Positions 9,983 through 21,338 of a stretch of 64,000 bases of DNA are shown here, one piece after another; position 1 is the stretch's first letter; the number at the start of each line of letters is the position of its first letter. Source of the stretch: Andrena cerasifolii (taxonomy: Eukaryota > Arthropoda > Insecta > Hymenoptera > Andrenidae); contig NC_135120.1 of NCBI RefSeq assembly GCF_050908995.1, positions 20,473,433-20,537,432 on the forward strand, given 5' to 3'. The notes under the pieces were generated by a model. The model was given only the letters and a program-made list of their open reading frames with translations. It was not told the DNA's origin and made no database searches. A program made the position numbers and the translations under genes.

Positions 9983-12397
9983 AGCATTGACTGCCAGGGA
10001 GTATTGTACCGTGAGTGGTTGTTTTAAGAGAAATTCTGACGCGGAAGAACGCGGCTGTTCTACGTGCACGCAGCACCTTGTATACTCACGACGAAACTAA
10101 CTCTGATCCATCTTCGATGTAAAATAAATTGTTCACGGTGTTTCATTTACGTGACGATTGATAGCTTGAATTTTCGCGCGCACGAATGAGAGTGGCTAGA
10201 TCTCTCGGAGAGAGAGAGAGAGCGGGTACCGACCTCTCGCCCGAGGCAGCGCTGCAATGGTAATCGATGTGATTAAGGATCCAGTTAATTCCTCGAGACG
10301 ACGACATGTAAACGTTATTTTATTATCGTAACGAATAGTAACGGAGAAGTATTCATATAGCTATGCTTTACTACCTGAACGGTACTGAGATTGTTACAAT
10401 AATTGCTCAGCGGTCAAGGTGTGGCGGCGATTTGTTCATCGCTTGATGTGTACAGTACAACAACCTACACGAATAAAGAAACGAATATAGCTACTTTTCC
10501 AAACCTTAAATGATCTACGGCGAACACTAACTTCCGCGATCGTTCTCGTCCGCGTTTATCCGCCGTGTGTCACGCGTTGGCTACAGCAAAAGAAGAGAAC
10601 CTGTAAAAGCGAGGCTCAACTCTTTTTTTTTAGACACAAAGGAATATCTAGGCTCGCTGATGGATCGTCAAAATCCGTTCAGTTCCTAGCCAGCTTTCAC
10701 GGGTAGGAGCAGCTGAAAACGATCCGCGGTAACTGCTTGTCGCGCTGCTCGTTTCTCGCGTTTCCCTTTTCCCTTCCCGTGAAACTTTCTGATTGGCAGG
10801 GTTGACTGTTCCGCAAGGTCGGTCTGGGACACAATGATATGGACGCGCGAGTCGCGATTCCGTGTCGATCGAAGCTCGGCGATCTCGGCGGCCTAGCGAG
10901 AGGGGAAAGCGACGTGGGAATACCTCTGTGAAGCAGCAAGAGTGGACAAAATAGCGGCTGGAAACGGAACGGGGTGTGTCGTCGATGCCATTAGGATCGA
11001 CGCGGAATCCCCTGTACGTGGGTCGTATAATAATTAGCCGCGAAACTTGATTAGTCTAGGTTACTACTCCATAGACCAGTTTGTACATCTAATTACAATA
11101 CGTTATTGCGCATATTCATTGCGAATACGAGGCAATTATAAATTATCATAATAAAGTGTATGTTTATATACATGTGCCGGGGTATTCGTTCGATTTATGT
11201 CCCGATACCCTCGACCGCCGCCAATATTGCTGACTCCTACCACTTGCTCGGCCCGCGCCTAATCAATTATCCAGTTTCAGGCCGTTTAATTACGGCCGCT
11301 CGGTGAAAATTGCGGTTTCCGATGACCAAAACGGGACGAATTTGTGGATCGTTTCCGTCACGATATATATCGACGCTCTTTTTTTGTTATTCAAGTGTCT
11401 GGTAACTATTATAACGCGGCCTGGATTCTTGAAACGAATGCTGGGTGGGAGAACGAAGAATCTCGGTGGAAGGGAGAGGAAAAGGTTTTTCATAAAATTG
11501 TAGGATTCCACTGGAACTTTTCATTGATTGGGTTCTCAAAGTAAATTCGCCGCTTGTGCCGTTTGTTTATCCTAGAGCTGATTCCGCCTCACCCTTCTCT
11601 TCGTTCGGCTCCATTTTCCAGAAGCGTAGTAACTGGCTAGGGGAAAGAATTTTGTATTGGCCTCGACTACCCGATGCTCCACGGGTCCCGGCAGATTCCT
11701 GTCGCCGAGCTTTCGCAAACATTGCAGTTTGCTTCATCAGGAGCTGGTTGACATACTGCAGCTGGGAAGAGTCAGCAGGAAGGATTCTTTGGACGATCAT
11801 TCCGAAGCCAAGATCAATATCATTAAGGGCAACTGGAGACCGTAGAAACCTTTCGACGTTTGTCCATTAAGCGTCGTACTATTCTATCTTATTTATTCAA
11901 CACACATTGGCGGAAAATACTATCAACGTGCTGTCCTATAAAATCTTCTACAACGCGGATCGAGCAGCTGAATATTTCGCGTTAACCGCGAGTCGATGAA
12001 ACACGATAAAAATTCTCCCGTACTGGATAAATAATTCCCGAGTTGATCGAGACGAAACTTTTGCACTCCACTGCACCATTCCACATTCACAGGCACTATC
12101 TGATGCTCAGTGATAAGTATATTGTTGCGAGCAGCCGAAGAGAAAAGAAGGTCAGCCCCTTCAAGAGGACGATCAGGAGGCCGACCAGAAGACGGTCTTG
12201 TAAGGTTTGAGCTTGTACCAGCTATAAATCTATAGCTGTTGCCCTGTAAACCGAAATATAGTTGCGCAGTGTGTACGCGCGTGTAATTATTCTCTACTCC
12301 TTTGCGTCGGGGTGGCCAACGAGAAAACGCCCTGGTGCAACAATATTTATCAGTGGAAAAAGTTTGGCTGTTCCCAATCGATATCGCCTCTATCTAC
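9983..12397. other. Non-coding DNA with a GA microsatellite
   Basis: A GA run lies at 10208-10222. From about 12121 to 12285 there is a TATA-containing stretch that could be a degraded LTR fragment, but it has no matching partner or clear duplication. No gene is supportable. Confidence 0.45.
10208..10222. repeat. GA dinucleotide run
   Basis: Fifteen bases of alternating G and A on the plus strand. In insects such runs can bind GAGA-type factors, but nothing here shows function. Confidence 0.8.
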
Positions 12398-12400
12398 TTA

Positions 12401-12831
12401 CAGGGGAAGATCCCGAAGCCGAAAATTCAAAAAATTCTGAAACTTTGTGAATATGTAGGCGATTTCCTCCTGATTACAGCGCAATTTTTCTTTGCCGCCC
12501 AAATTCACTCGAAGGTGGTGAAATTAACCCCCGAAAATTCGGCTATTTTCCGATTTTGTGTTGTAACTCGCGAAATGTAAGAGATAGAAAAATAGTTTCC
12601 GGACAAAAGTTACTTCTCTTAATTAGATCTATCTTTTGGTAAAAAAATATTTTACAGTTCACGAGTTATAACAGAATGTCGGAAAATAACCGGATCTTCA
12701 GGGGTCAATTACACCCCCTTAGAGTGCATTTGGGCAGCAAACAAAAATTGCGTTTTAATCAGGGGAAAATTCCCCACATATTCACGAAGCTTCAGAATAT
12801 TTTGAATTTCCGGGTTCGGGATGTTCCCTTG
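12401..12831. mobile_element. Harbinger-like palindromic MITE with TTA duplication
   Basis: The element is an almost complete palindrome centred near 12616. The left end CAGGGGAAGATCCCGAAGCC corresponds to the complement of the right end, CAAGGGAACATCCCGAACCC. Homology continues inward through AAATTCAAAA, TGTGAATATGT, CGCAATTTTT, TTGCCGCCCAAA and TTATTTTCCGA. A 3-bp direct repeat TTA flanks it exactly (12398-12400 and 12832-12834). PIF/Harbinger elements duplicate a 3-bp TWA target, so this assignment rests on the TSD and the end structure. The open frames crossing it are incidental. Confidence 0.75.
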
Positions 12832-12834
12832 TTA

Positions 12835-14574
12835 GTGAACATCGCCACCGAATATCAGCGCGAATGGAAAATAATAGGACCAGCAGATAACGGAATCGCA
12901 ACTTTCAGACGTGCATCCATTCGTTCCTCCTTAAATCGCAGCTCTTCCCTGCGACTTAATCGGGCGCGGCTGGCGGCAGTCGCGTTGCCGTTTCCGCCAG
13001 AAGTTTTTCTCCGCGCGGGGAGGGGAGAACGGCGCGCACGGTTGACAACGATCCGGCCTGTTTGGATAAATCCGGGGCTGCCGGTACACCTGAGCACGTC
13101 TCTAGGAGGACGCGGGCGCGCAGGTGGTTTTGAAGAGTCGCAGGGCATTATGCGCGGCTCACAATGAGCGCGGGCAGCGGCACACAACGACGCCTGGGAA
13201 TAATAGACCTCGCCGCAATGCAGAATTTCGGTGCCCCCCGGTAAGTATCGTGTAATTTTAACGGTAATTGCTGGCGGTTTAGCGTGCCACAATTGAAATA
13301 GCCCTTATTTCACCGGTTGTATGGAACCCCTAGGCTCGCCGCGGCCCAGAGGGCGAGCGGGACGGAGGAAGGGCTGAAAAGGCTTGGTTGAATTCCGCGC
13401 GATTACGTCAGGGGAAAGCACCCCTGCTTCCTGGCTCTCCGTCGTTTTTCCGCTCCCGTGGAAGAGGCTGCGCCTCTCGGGGAGCGATGAACAATGTGGC
13501 AGATGCTCTACTTGTATTTCGTACTGTCGTCCGTTCCGTTCTTTTTTTTATTTACCCAATTTCACTCGAACAGCAGTCTCGTAGCGTTCGATGTGCGATT
13601 ATCTTTTCACTCGCTCGCATTGCCTCCCGTCTCGATTCCCACTAAACGAGCGATGGCATCTCCTTCTCCGCTCGCATGTCGGGAATAATGGTTGAAATGT
13701 GCCCACGAAGGATCAAGGGATGCGAGCGAGCTCACCGCGTGACGGCATCGAGCAGAAAATCAAATAAACGCCCGCGAAATATCGCGTCGAATATCAATGA
13801 AAACGGCGCATTCGCGAGCTTCGGATACAAACCACTCGCCGCATAAATCTTTCGCGAAAGCCTCCGGCCCCATTTTCATGGAGATCTGCCGCTCGGCGTA
13901 TATACATCTTTCACGGCTATTAATATTTATAAATCTTTAGCCGGGAAGGCTCGAACAGCGTGGAAATAAGATGGGATGCTTCTTCGATTCAAATCGATCG
14001 AATAAAGGCTCGCGCGGGGTGCCGTCTCGCGGCGTCAAGGCACCTTTGACGTGTCGATTAACGTAAATCATTGTACAGTGAGGAATTCGCGTGGCTCGAT
14101 TTCGCTGGACTGTATTGGAAAAGGAACGTGCGTCAATTATATTCGCAGTGGGATAAATAAAACTATCAGCAGTGTACAGAGGGTAGTCAACGGATGAAAC
14201 GTGTGTTTTTTCTTTGCCCGTGTGTCGGCCGTGCTCGTCCGGCTCGCGCGGAATTCAACGGACGCCAGGAAATAATTAAATAACGCGGCGGTCGGTGAAC
14301 TTTTTCAATGGTTCGTTAAATTCCTGATAATCCCGCGGCGTCCGCCAGACGCAGCTCAAGTTACGGTTAAATCAATCGAATAGCGGGTGTACTCTGTCTC
14401 TGTGTGCGTGTTTTTTTTTTGTTTTCCCTTGTTTGTGCGTTTCGGGTACGTTCGATCGGCCTTTTGATTTATTTAAACAGAAAACAGAGGGCGGGGGTTA
14501 TACGTTGGCGGACGTTGCGTTAATTATCGACTGGATTCGATTTGGGCAACTGTCGCGTAGGTCGGTGTAAAGGA
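12835..14574. other. Non-coding DNA, partly CpG-rich
   Basis: A GC-rich block at about 12940-13160 is open on both strands (163 codons plus, 145 codons minus), without motifs. No gene or repeat is supportable. Confidence 0.45.
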
Positions 14575-14860
14575 TAGGGTAATTGCGGGAGAGATGCCGC
14601 ACTGGGAGAGGCGCCGCACCTTCAATATTTCAGGGTTACGACTCATTTATCCAAAAAGCTAAATGTAAATAAAAACCAATCAGAAGTCTCTAAAAATTAA
14701 TTTTAAAGTTTTCAAACGAATTTACATTTTTCGATATCTAGATGTGCATAATTATCACTGTTACATTACATACATTTATTACGTCACCAAAACTTGTAAA
14801 TATTATATTCTATTTTTAAAGAACAAATTAAGAAAGCTCATTTTACCCCGGTCTCCCCTA
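14575..14860. repeat. Remnant of a TA-flanked element related to 61931-62768
   Basis: The left end TAGGGTAATTGCGGGAGAGA is shared with the element starting at 61931. Both continue into GCACCTTC or ACACCTTC, then TATTTCAGGGTTA. This copy carries an extra GGGAGAGGCGCCGCAC duplication of about 18 bp. The likely right end is TTACCCCGGTCTCCCCTA at 14843-14860, whose complement begins TAGGGGAGAC. It therefore also starts with TA plus a G run, but it is not a clean inverted copy of the left end. The interior is AT-rich and non-coding. Confidence 0.5.
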
Positions 14861-17413
14861 AGTCACTCAAGGAGAAGCATCGGAAATTAAAGAAACATTT
14901 ATCTGCAGCCATTCAGGCTATTCCCAAGATCCACTCAAAGAGATCCCAAATCACGTCACAGAGGTGGGGACAACGGAAACGCGAGCTAACCACCATCCGT
15001 CGACCGTCTCCTCAACTATCCTCGCTGTCCTTTTGCCTTCGTTAGATCTTGTTTCCCTCGTTAGAGGCGGACGTACCGGCCTGACCGAGACCAAGGATCT
15101 CGGAAAACTGTTCGCCCTCATCTGTAGCGACGACCAATTCCTATCGAGACCGTCGCGTCGTCGAGCCCTGTCTCCGGCCGGGTCGCGGGGCGTGTGAAAT
15201 CCTCCAATGCTAACGGAATATCCCCGCGGCGCGGCGTGCGGTTTGATTTACGCGCCGCAAAAGACGGGTATCACGTTTTCGATAGGCGGATTTGCCGATA
15301 ATGGCAGGCGGATCTACATGATCCTGGCACCACGTGGGAATACGAATCCAGACATTATCCCGGCGAGCCGCGGCTCCTCAGTAACCCGGAATGGATGTGC
15401 GTTCCGCTGCATCGGACGCGCCTACGTGATCGGGATTCATTCGAACGGGAGATCCCGCATGTAGACGGGGCTCGAGCCTTCTTCTGCCCAATGACCCCTT
15501 TAACCCGGCCCGAAATCTCTTAAATTAGCGACACACCCGTCCAACAATTTACGCGAGGATCGTAGCCGGCATAGCTAATGTCCGAGTGGCCTGCATGAAA
15601 ACGATTTCCGATTGGGATAACGGCACCGACTTGTTAACTCAATTGGCGCAGGCAGGTTGTGAATGCACCTCGATAGCTACCAGATACCTGCCTGTGCAGA
15701 TTGAATTCACTTTACTGGGATGATTAAAGTGGCCATTTCGAGCTCGCACTGCTCAGCGGTAGGGCATAAAGGAAATTGAATAGATTCCGTGTCCGCTCTA
15801 CTTAATTAAAATTCCCATCCACTCTGTGGTTGCCAGGAAAACCAACTTTCATTGTAACGTAACAAACGAATCGTGGTTCACGCTCGCCAGATAAGCGAAG
15901 GTAAAAATTATACAGAAACTGTAAGCCCGGCGACGTTGATCCCGTCACGGCCCGGCGTCGTAAAAGGCTGCAGCTACGTGCTGAGAAATGGTCGGCCCCG
16001 GTTCCCAGTTGGTTGCATGGATGCAGCTTGTATGCAGACGGCACACGAGTCGCTGTATTTACTCTCGGGTTAACGATCAACGACTAGATTCTAGCTGCGC
16101 TCCATTGAATCACAGCCAGAATGAAAATATCAGCAGCTTCGACCTGCCAGGATCGATCGTAAAAAAAAAGAAGAAAAAGAAGAGCGAGGGCCGCTAGCGC
16201 CGTGAAATCGTGACACGCTTCGCCACCGATTTCTATCCCGATCGTAAAGGATCGAGCGCTTGCGATTCGCTGGATGTACATATACGTACACGTTGCACAG
16301 AGGAGGAGCGACACGACGATAGAGAGACGCTCGAAAGGATAGGGAGGTTAATAGATAGCGCGGGGAAGAGGCGGCCAGGTATTTCGCAGTACGTTCATAG
16401 GGCAGAGCCGAGTTATTACCTTTCTTTATTACCGTTACGCTCGTACGTGTATCGAATACGCACTTTATTCGCCCGGTGCCAGCTCCCTCTGGATTTTATT
16501 TGCCGCTGTTTTATCCGTTTCGAGGATCAGCCAGATCCGCGGTTCAACCGTGGCCGGGTTAAGGACATTCTTTCTCCTCGAAAGAAGGAAACGTTGCAGC
16601 GGAGTCGCTGCCCGCGAGCAGAGTAATTGCCGTCCTCGAGACACGTACAGGCCACTTTCTGCGAATCCTTTTTAATTCCACATTTTCTGCTATTGGAAGA
16701 TTTGTATGCGCAGCGTCAGTGGGTGGCTTCTTCGTGTATCCACTTTGTCAGCTTTCACTCGGCACGGTAACGTCCGGATAACGAGACAATAAATTCTAAT
16801 GATTTTAAAGCTTGCAAAGTAGCCAGCTGCTATATCTGTTGGATTCCAGGTACGATTAATTCATTTTAGTGGCGGAATTACTCACTCCTCTTACCAGCGT
16901 TGTGTAAAAATAGTCCAGTGAAACGGCATTAAAATGTATCGCATCGAGCTGGCCCAGATTTAAAAATACCGAGGGATGTAGCTCGAGCCCTCGTACGTTC
17001 TCGTTCCGCCCTGCTAATATAACGTTATATGTGCTGCGAGGATAAGGAGCAATGAATCCGTGCTCGCTAGAAACGGCTGTAGAAGATTACGCTTATTTAA
17101 ACTTACGGGCAAGAGGGAAATGCATACCATTTGCGAAGTATAATCGAAGACACTGTATTCGATGTGGCCAGTGCCACTAGCGAGAGCGCGGGGTCCAAGT
17201 TCCTTGCGGAGCTGCTATGTCTTCGTGTAATTAAACTTCCTCGCTGCTGTGAAGTTCCAGAGATCAACCAAACGCTGGCTAACACCCTCCGCCCAATCCA
17301 TTTCCACCTAATGCATTTTCTCCACGATTCACTGGCCACCGTTATTGTGGCGTTTCTAATAGAAATTACTTTAAAGAAGGATTATTATTACAGGAAGAAG
17401 TATTACTGTTATT
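14861..17413. other. Non-coding DNA
   Basis: No supportable gene. Open frames at 15207-15464 and 16210-16626 (plus) lack motifs. An A-rich AAG-type purine stretch lies at 16160-16187. The region has the even, unique texture of intronic DNA. Confidence 0.45.
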
Positions 17414-17426
17414 AATCGTCTTTATT
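17414..17426 (-). repeat. Possible 3' tail signature of a LINE (minus strand)
   Basis: On the minus strand this reads AATAAAGACGATT and then continues AATAACAGTAATACT. The same 13 bases recur at 22200-22212, where they run into a TTA-rich microsatellite. AATAAA followed by a short tandem tail is typical of non-LTR retrotransposon 3' ends. The match is short, so this is tentative. Confidence 0.3.
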
Positions 17427-17476
17427 ACTCGTTATAGGAAAATACAGGTGAATTTTCTAATTGTTCTAGTACAGAG

Positions 17477-17592
17477 GTGCACAGGGAGCCGTTTTTAGCG
17501 CCTAGCTGCGAGCAACCCGCCTGTTCCGTAACCTTAGCAACGGTGCAGGCGGGTTGCTCGCAGTTAGGCGCTAAAAACGGCTCCCTGTGCAC
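17477..17592 (+). repeat. Near-perfect 47-bp-arm hairpin
   Basis: The left arm (17477-17523) starts GTGCACAGGGAGCCG and the right arm (17546-17592) ends CGGCTCCCTGTGCAC. All 47 positions pair except one, which is G opposite T. In plus-strand RNA that is a G-U wobble, giving an unbroken helix. In minus-strand RNA it is an A-C mismatch. The 22-nt loop can add CCGU/ACGG pairing. The arms are GC-rich, unlike the AT-rich MITEs around it. No exact target-site duplication is visible. It could be the tip of a very young foldback element or the precursor of a hairpin RNA. It is not a bacterial-type terminator. Confidence 0.85.
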
Positions 17593-19462
17593 TAGAGTGG
17601 GCCGAAAAACCCAAATTTTCGGAACTCGAATCGGCGCAGTGCGGAAAAGTTGCCGTTGGGAAAGACAAATCGATGAAAAAAAAAAGTTTTGAAATCGGTC
17701 AATATTTGACCCAGCGCATCGCCGCTAAAGTTTTTAATTTTTTATCGAGTTTGGCGACATCTGTATATTTTCAAAAATTGTCATGTTTCACAGTTGAGCA
17801 TCAGAAAATATTATTTAACCACATAAACGCGTGAAATAGTTTTTTTATATATTGTGGCGAAGCGGACTATCGCAATTAGTTATTGGGGTATAAGGGTAGA
17901 GTATCCCAGAGAATAAATGGTGATTAGATTAGATGGCAGAAAATACGACTGCAGTGGTATGAATTACCAGCAGGGTTGCAGAGGAAAACGAACCACTTGC
18001 TCCTTTGCATGGAAGTCGACGAGGCTCTCGGTCCGTCTAGACAAGCTCCGAACAGGCGGCGGGAATAAGTGAAAGCAGACAGGAGGGCGAAGGAATCGCT
18101 CGCAGTGAAAGCGATACCGTCGATTCGGCTAGGAACGGGGGTCCCCGTCCTCGGTCGCGTGAAAGGGGAGAGCGCGGTCGCATACAGGTCAGACAGATGA
18201 ATGCTGCCGCGCTAATGAGCCGTTAATGGTAAATAAATGGACCAGTAATCGTGGCTGCATTGCGCCAGCCCGTGGGACGTGACGTCAGCCTCGCGTCACC
18301 GTTGATTAATGAGCTGGCTTTGTTCCTGCCGGGTCAATTACATACAATTCAGCCTCCAGTTTCACCCGTTCCATGTCACTCTGAATCTTCAATTCTCCGC
18401 CTACGGAACCCTTCGTTTTGGTGACTTTGACATCGTCCGCGGCAGCGACGAGGCAGGAACCGTGGCGCTCCCTTCGGAAACTTTGACGGTCAACTTCGAG
18501 CGTTCCAGAGAAGGGTGGGTGGGCGTTCCCGCCCGCGGGAGGAAAGAAGAACGTGTCCGTTGACTTCGCGACCGAGTTACTGGAATTTAATTGAAGTTAA
18601 TCGGGCTGCTTCCGGAGAGGGTGGGCGCCCCAGCTCCGGTTATGAAAGGAAAATGATCGGGCTGGCGCAAACGAAGTAGATTTTTCATGGTCTAAAGAGG
18701 TAATTTGCGAAAGTTCTGATTGAAGATGAATGTTAAAAGTTGGATGTTAAGAAGACATTAAGGTCAACCTGGTGTTCACGCTTCTCGGGGAATGACAGAT
18801 TTCACAGCGAAGATAATTTCAATTACCTGTGTTTCAGGGTGCTTTTGAGGGCTTCTCGAGATTCTTATTTATCTCGGGGTCATTTATTGAGACACTCCGC
18901 GCGTGTCAAGCTTCCTTCGGATAATAAACTAAGAGCAGACACGTTATGCGCCTCCCACGCAGCAAGAAGTATTCAGCGTGGCGCAACGAACGCGAAATTC
19001 CACGGTAATTCCGTAAACATGTAAGCAACAAAGGTTTCGACGTCAACCGCAGTAAATTTATCGACCGACTTGAGAATCTCACCGAAAGTTTATCGCTGTG
19101 GCAACGTTTCCCAAGGACCCGCGCTCCGACAGGCCGGCCAAGTTGCTAGCAAAAAGCCGCTCGGACGAAGAAACACCGTGCCCGCGTCCTGTATCGATTG
19201 CGGGCTTTCGAACAAGTTCGCGGGTGGATCGAGAAAAATGAGTTTCCAGGAGCACGCGAGCAACGGTGTCCGCGATAAGAAAAGAAGAAGCAACGGGGAG
19301 CGCCGAAGGAAGAGGAAAGTTGCTGCGCTTGGTGTCCCAGCGCTGGACGAGATGGCGAAGCGATGTTCCATTGAAGTGTAAATTCGCGGTTATCACTCCA
19401 ATTCTGGCTGATTTACTATCATCGGGGGTGGAGAGCTCGGCCATTCGTCGCAGGCTGCGCGA
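17593..19462. other. Non-coding DNA
   Basis: Immediately after the hairpin the sequence AGAGTGGGCCGAAAAACCC leads into an AT-rich stretch (to about 17860) that may be repeat-derived. The rest is unique-looking. Open frames of up to 121 codons overlap on both strands near 19079-19444, without motifs. Confidence 0.4.
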
Positions 19463-19466
19463 TTAA

Positions 19467-20198
19467 GGGGACTAGGCAGTCGAAAAATCGATTTTTTTTA
19501 TTGCATTTGCCGAAAGTACTATCTTTCCTGAATAAAATGCCGCTTGGTTTACAGTAGAATTCGCAAAATTGTAGATTTGGCAGCTAAAAGCGTCAAGCGG
19601 CAACTTATAACGTCGCCTTTGCCCAGAAAGTTTAAACGCGTTTTTCTCGAATATTATTTTCTCTTCATTTTTTCCTGGCTGCGAACGAATTGAGGTTCAG
19701 ATCGACTTGGAAAAAATTACAGGATGTGTAAAACATGTGCCATTTCGGGGTAAACCTCTTATACGGTCCGTAAAAATTCGAGATTTTCATAAAAAAATTA
19801 AGAAGTCGCCGGATTTTGTTAACCCAGATCATCATGTTTGTGCGCTACAAAAATCCGGCGACTTCTTATTTTTTTTATGAAAATCTCGTATTTTTACGGA
19901 CACTATAAGAGGTTTGCCCCGAAATGGCACATGTTTACACATCCTGTAATTTTTTCCAAGTCGATCTGAACCTCAATTCGTTCGCAGTCAGGAAAAAATG
20001 AAGAGTAACAAATATTCGAGGAAAACGCGTTTAAAGTTTCTGGGTAAAGGCGACGCTATAGGTTGCTGCTTGACGTGTTTAGCTGCCAAATCTACAATTT
20101 TGCGAATTTTACTATAAACCAAGCGGCATTTTATTCGGAAAGGACAGTGCTTTCGGAAAATGAAATAAAAAAATCGATTTTTCGACTGCCTAGTCCCC
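19467..20198. mobile_element. Giant palindromic TTAA-type MITE (about 730 bp)
   Basis: Two arms of about 350 bp (19467-19820 and 19848-20198) are inverted copies around a spacer of about 27 bp. Ends are GGGGACTAGGCAGTCGAAAA and its complement. Internal matching blocks include AAATGCCGCTTGGTTTA, AAATCTACAATTTTGCGAAT, GAGGTTCAGATCGACTTGG and ATCCGGCGACTTCTTA in both orientations. TTAA precedes the left end (19463-19466). The right flank reads GTAA, a likely decayed TTAA. The arms are so similar that recent formation or gene conversion is likely. Non-coding. Another copy of these ends makes up the right part of 39473-40455. Confidence 0.85.
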
Positions 20199-20202
20199 GT
20201 AA

Positions 20203-21194
20203 ATACCTTCACTTACGATCTTCGAATATCCTGGCTTCCCAGACACCTTACACCCCACAATATTAATTTATCGTAAAAGAAACAAATGCAACGCGGAAAA
20301 TGGCACAACCACCCAATACACGGTTCTGTGCTGCAACAATGAGTGCTTCCTTTTACAACGCGTTTATATATTTCACGGGGACTCGTAATTCGTTTCAGCC
20401 ACGCGGTTAGTTTCGCTTTTCTTCCCCGTTTACGAAGATTGTGGATCCATGTACCCGCGATGCGTCCCGCGGAATTGAGGGTTTTACGGGAATTCCGAGC
20501 GATTTTACGGGTCGATGTAAAACAGCGGGCGTAAAATACGAGGGGCGGGGTGGGCGGGAATTTTCTTACGCCGTACGAGGCGTGCTTTTGAAGTATGGCT
20601 GGCCGGTTAATTCGGGAGAGTACGTGCACCGGTGCCAATAAATGTTTACAGCGAAGGGAGGCGTTATTTCATAGTTGCCGCGCGGGGGGAGTCCCTTGGT
20701 TAACTGACTCCGCGGGCGGAAGATAACTACGACGTTAAATCGATATGACGGGGATATATTCAGCGCGTCGGAATTCTTACGAGCAGGCATAAATCAGGCT
20801 GCAAGTAAGCGGCACACGTTTCTTGTCGATTCTTATACAGAAAGCTCGAAAGCTCCGCCATTTGTTTCCGCGGCGGAGGGAAGCTTCGCTCTTAATACAC
20901 CATTTTTTCATTTCTATCTTTCTCGAGCAAATAGGGCAGAGCGGCGTGTCCCTTCTCCCGAATAAACTGTATTTTTCACGACCTCGAAGGGACGTGATAC
21001 AAAGCGCTCGTTGCTCAAGGGAATATACAAAGCGACCGAGTAAACTGTATCCAAATTTGCTGCCATATTTTAGTTTTCCATCGTACATTTTTTATATTTC
21101 GAGGACTCAGGGGACTGACCGGAGAACGCTTTTGGAATTGCACCTGCAGCGGCTTGAACTATATCCAGGTCTCGTAAGTCATTACGCGTAGGGT
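20203..21194. other. Non-coding DNA
   Basis: No supportable feature. Overlapping open frames of up to 141 codons (20213-20638 minus) have no motif or splice support. Confidence 0.4.
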
Positions 21195-21338
21195 AAATCC
21201 GGGAGACGCGGTCGGGTCGGAGAGTTGGTCGAGTCGCTATATTCAGACTCTACATCCTGTGTATATGCAAAAGTGTGCTAAGGTTCAGAACAATTAATTC
21301 TCTAGGAATCAACTGTTTCGACCAACTCTCCCGGATTT
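21195..21338. repeat. Short inverted-repeat element (about 144 bp)
   Basis: The left end reads AAATCCGGGAGA and, after a 14-base interruption, GGAGAGTTGGTCGA (21219-21232). The right end is the complement of the two joined, TCGACCAACTCTCC then CGGATTT (21319-21338). The 14-bp match is perfect. The left copy therefore seems to carry a small insertion within its end. No TSD was recognised. Confidence 0.5.

Noticed and set aside
12121..12285. Possible solo LTR (starts TGTTGCGAGC, contains TATAAAT, ends near GTTGCGCA)
   Set aside because: No partner LTR, no primer-binding site and no matching target duplication. A single TATA-bearing stretch is not enough.
12302..13167. Plus-strand frames of 92 and 163 codons
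   Set aside because: The first runs into the palindromic MITE and the second overlaps its right arm plus a GC-rich block, so both are incidental.
17477..17592. Reading the hairpin as a bacterial intrinsic terminator
   Set aside because: Nothing else in the window is bacterial, the stem is far too long, and no U tract follows.
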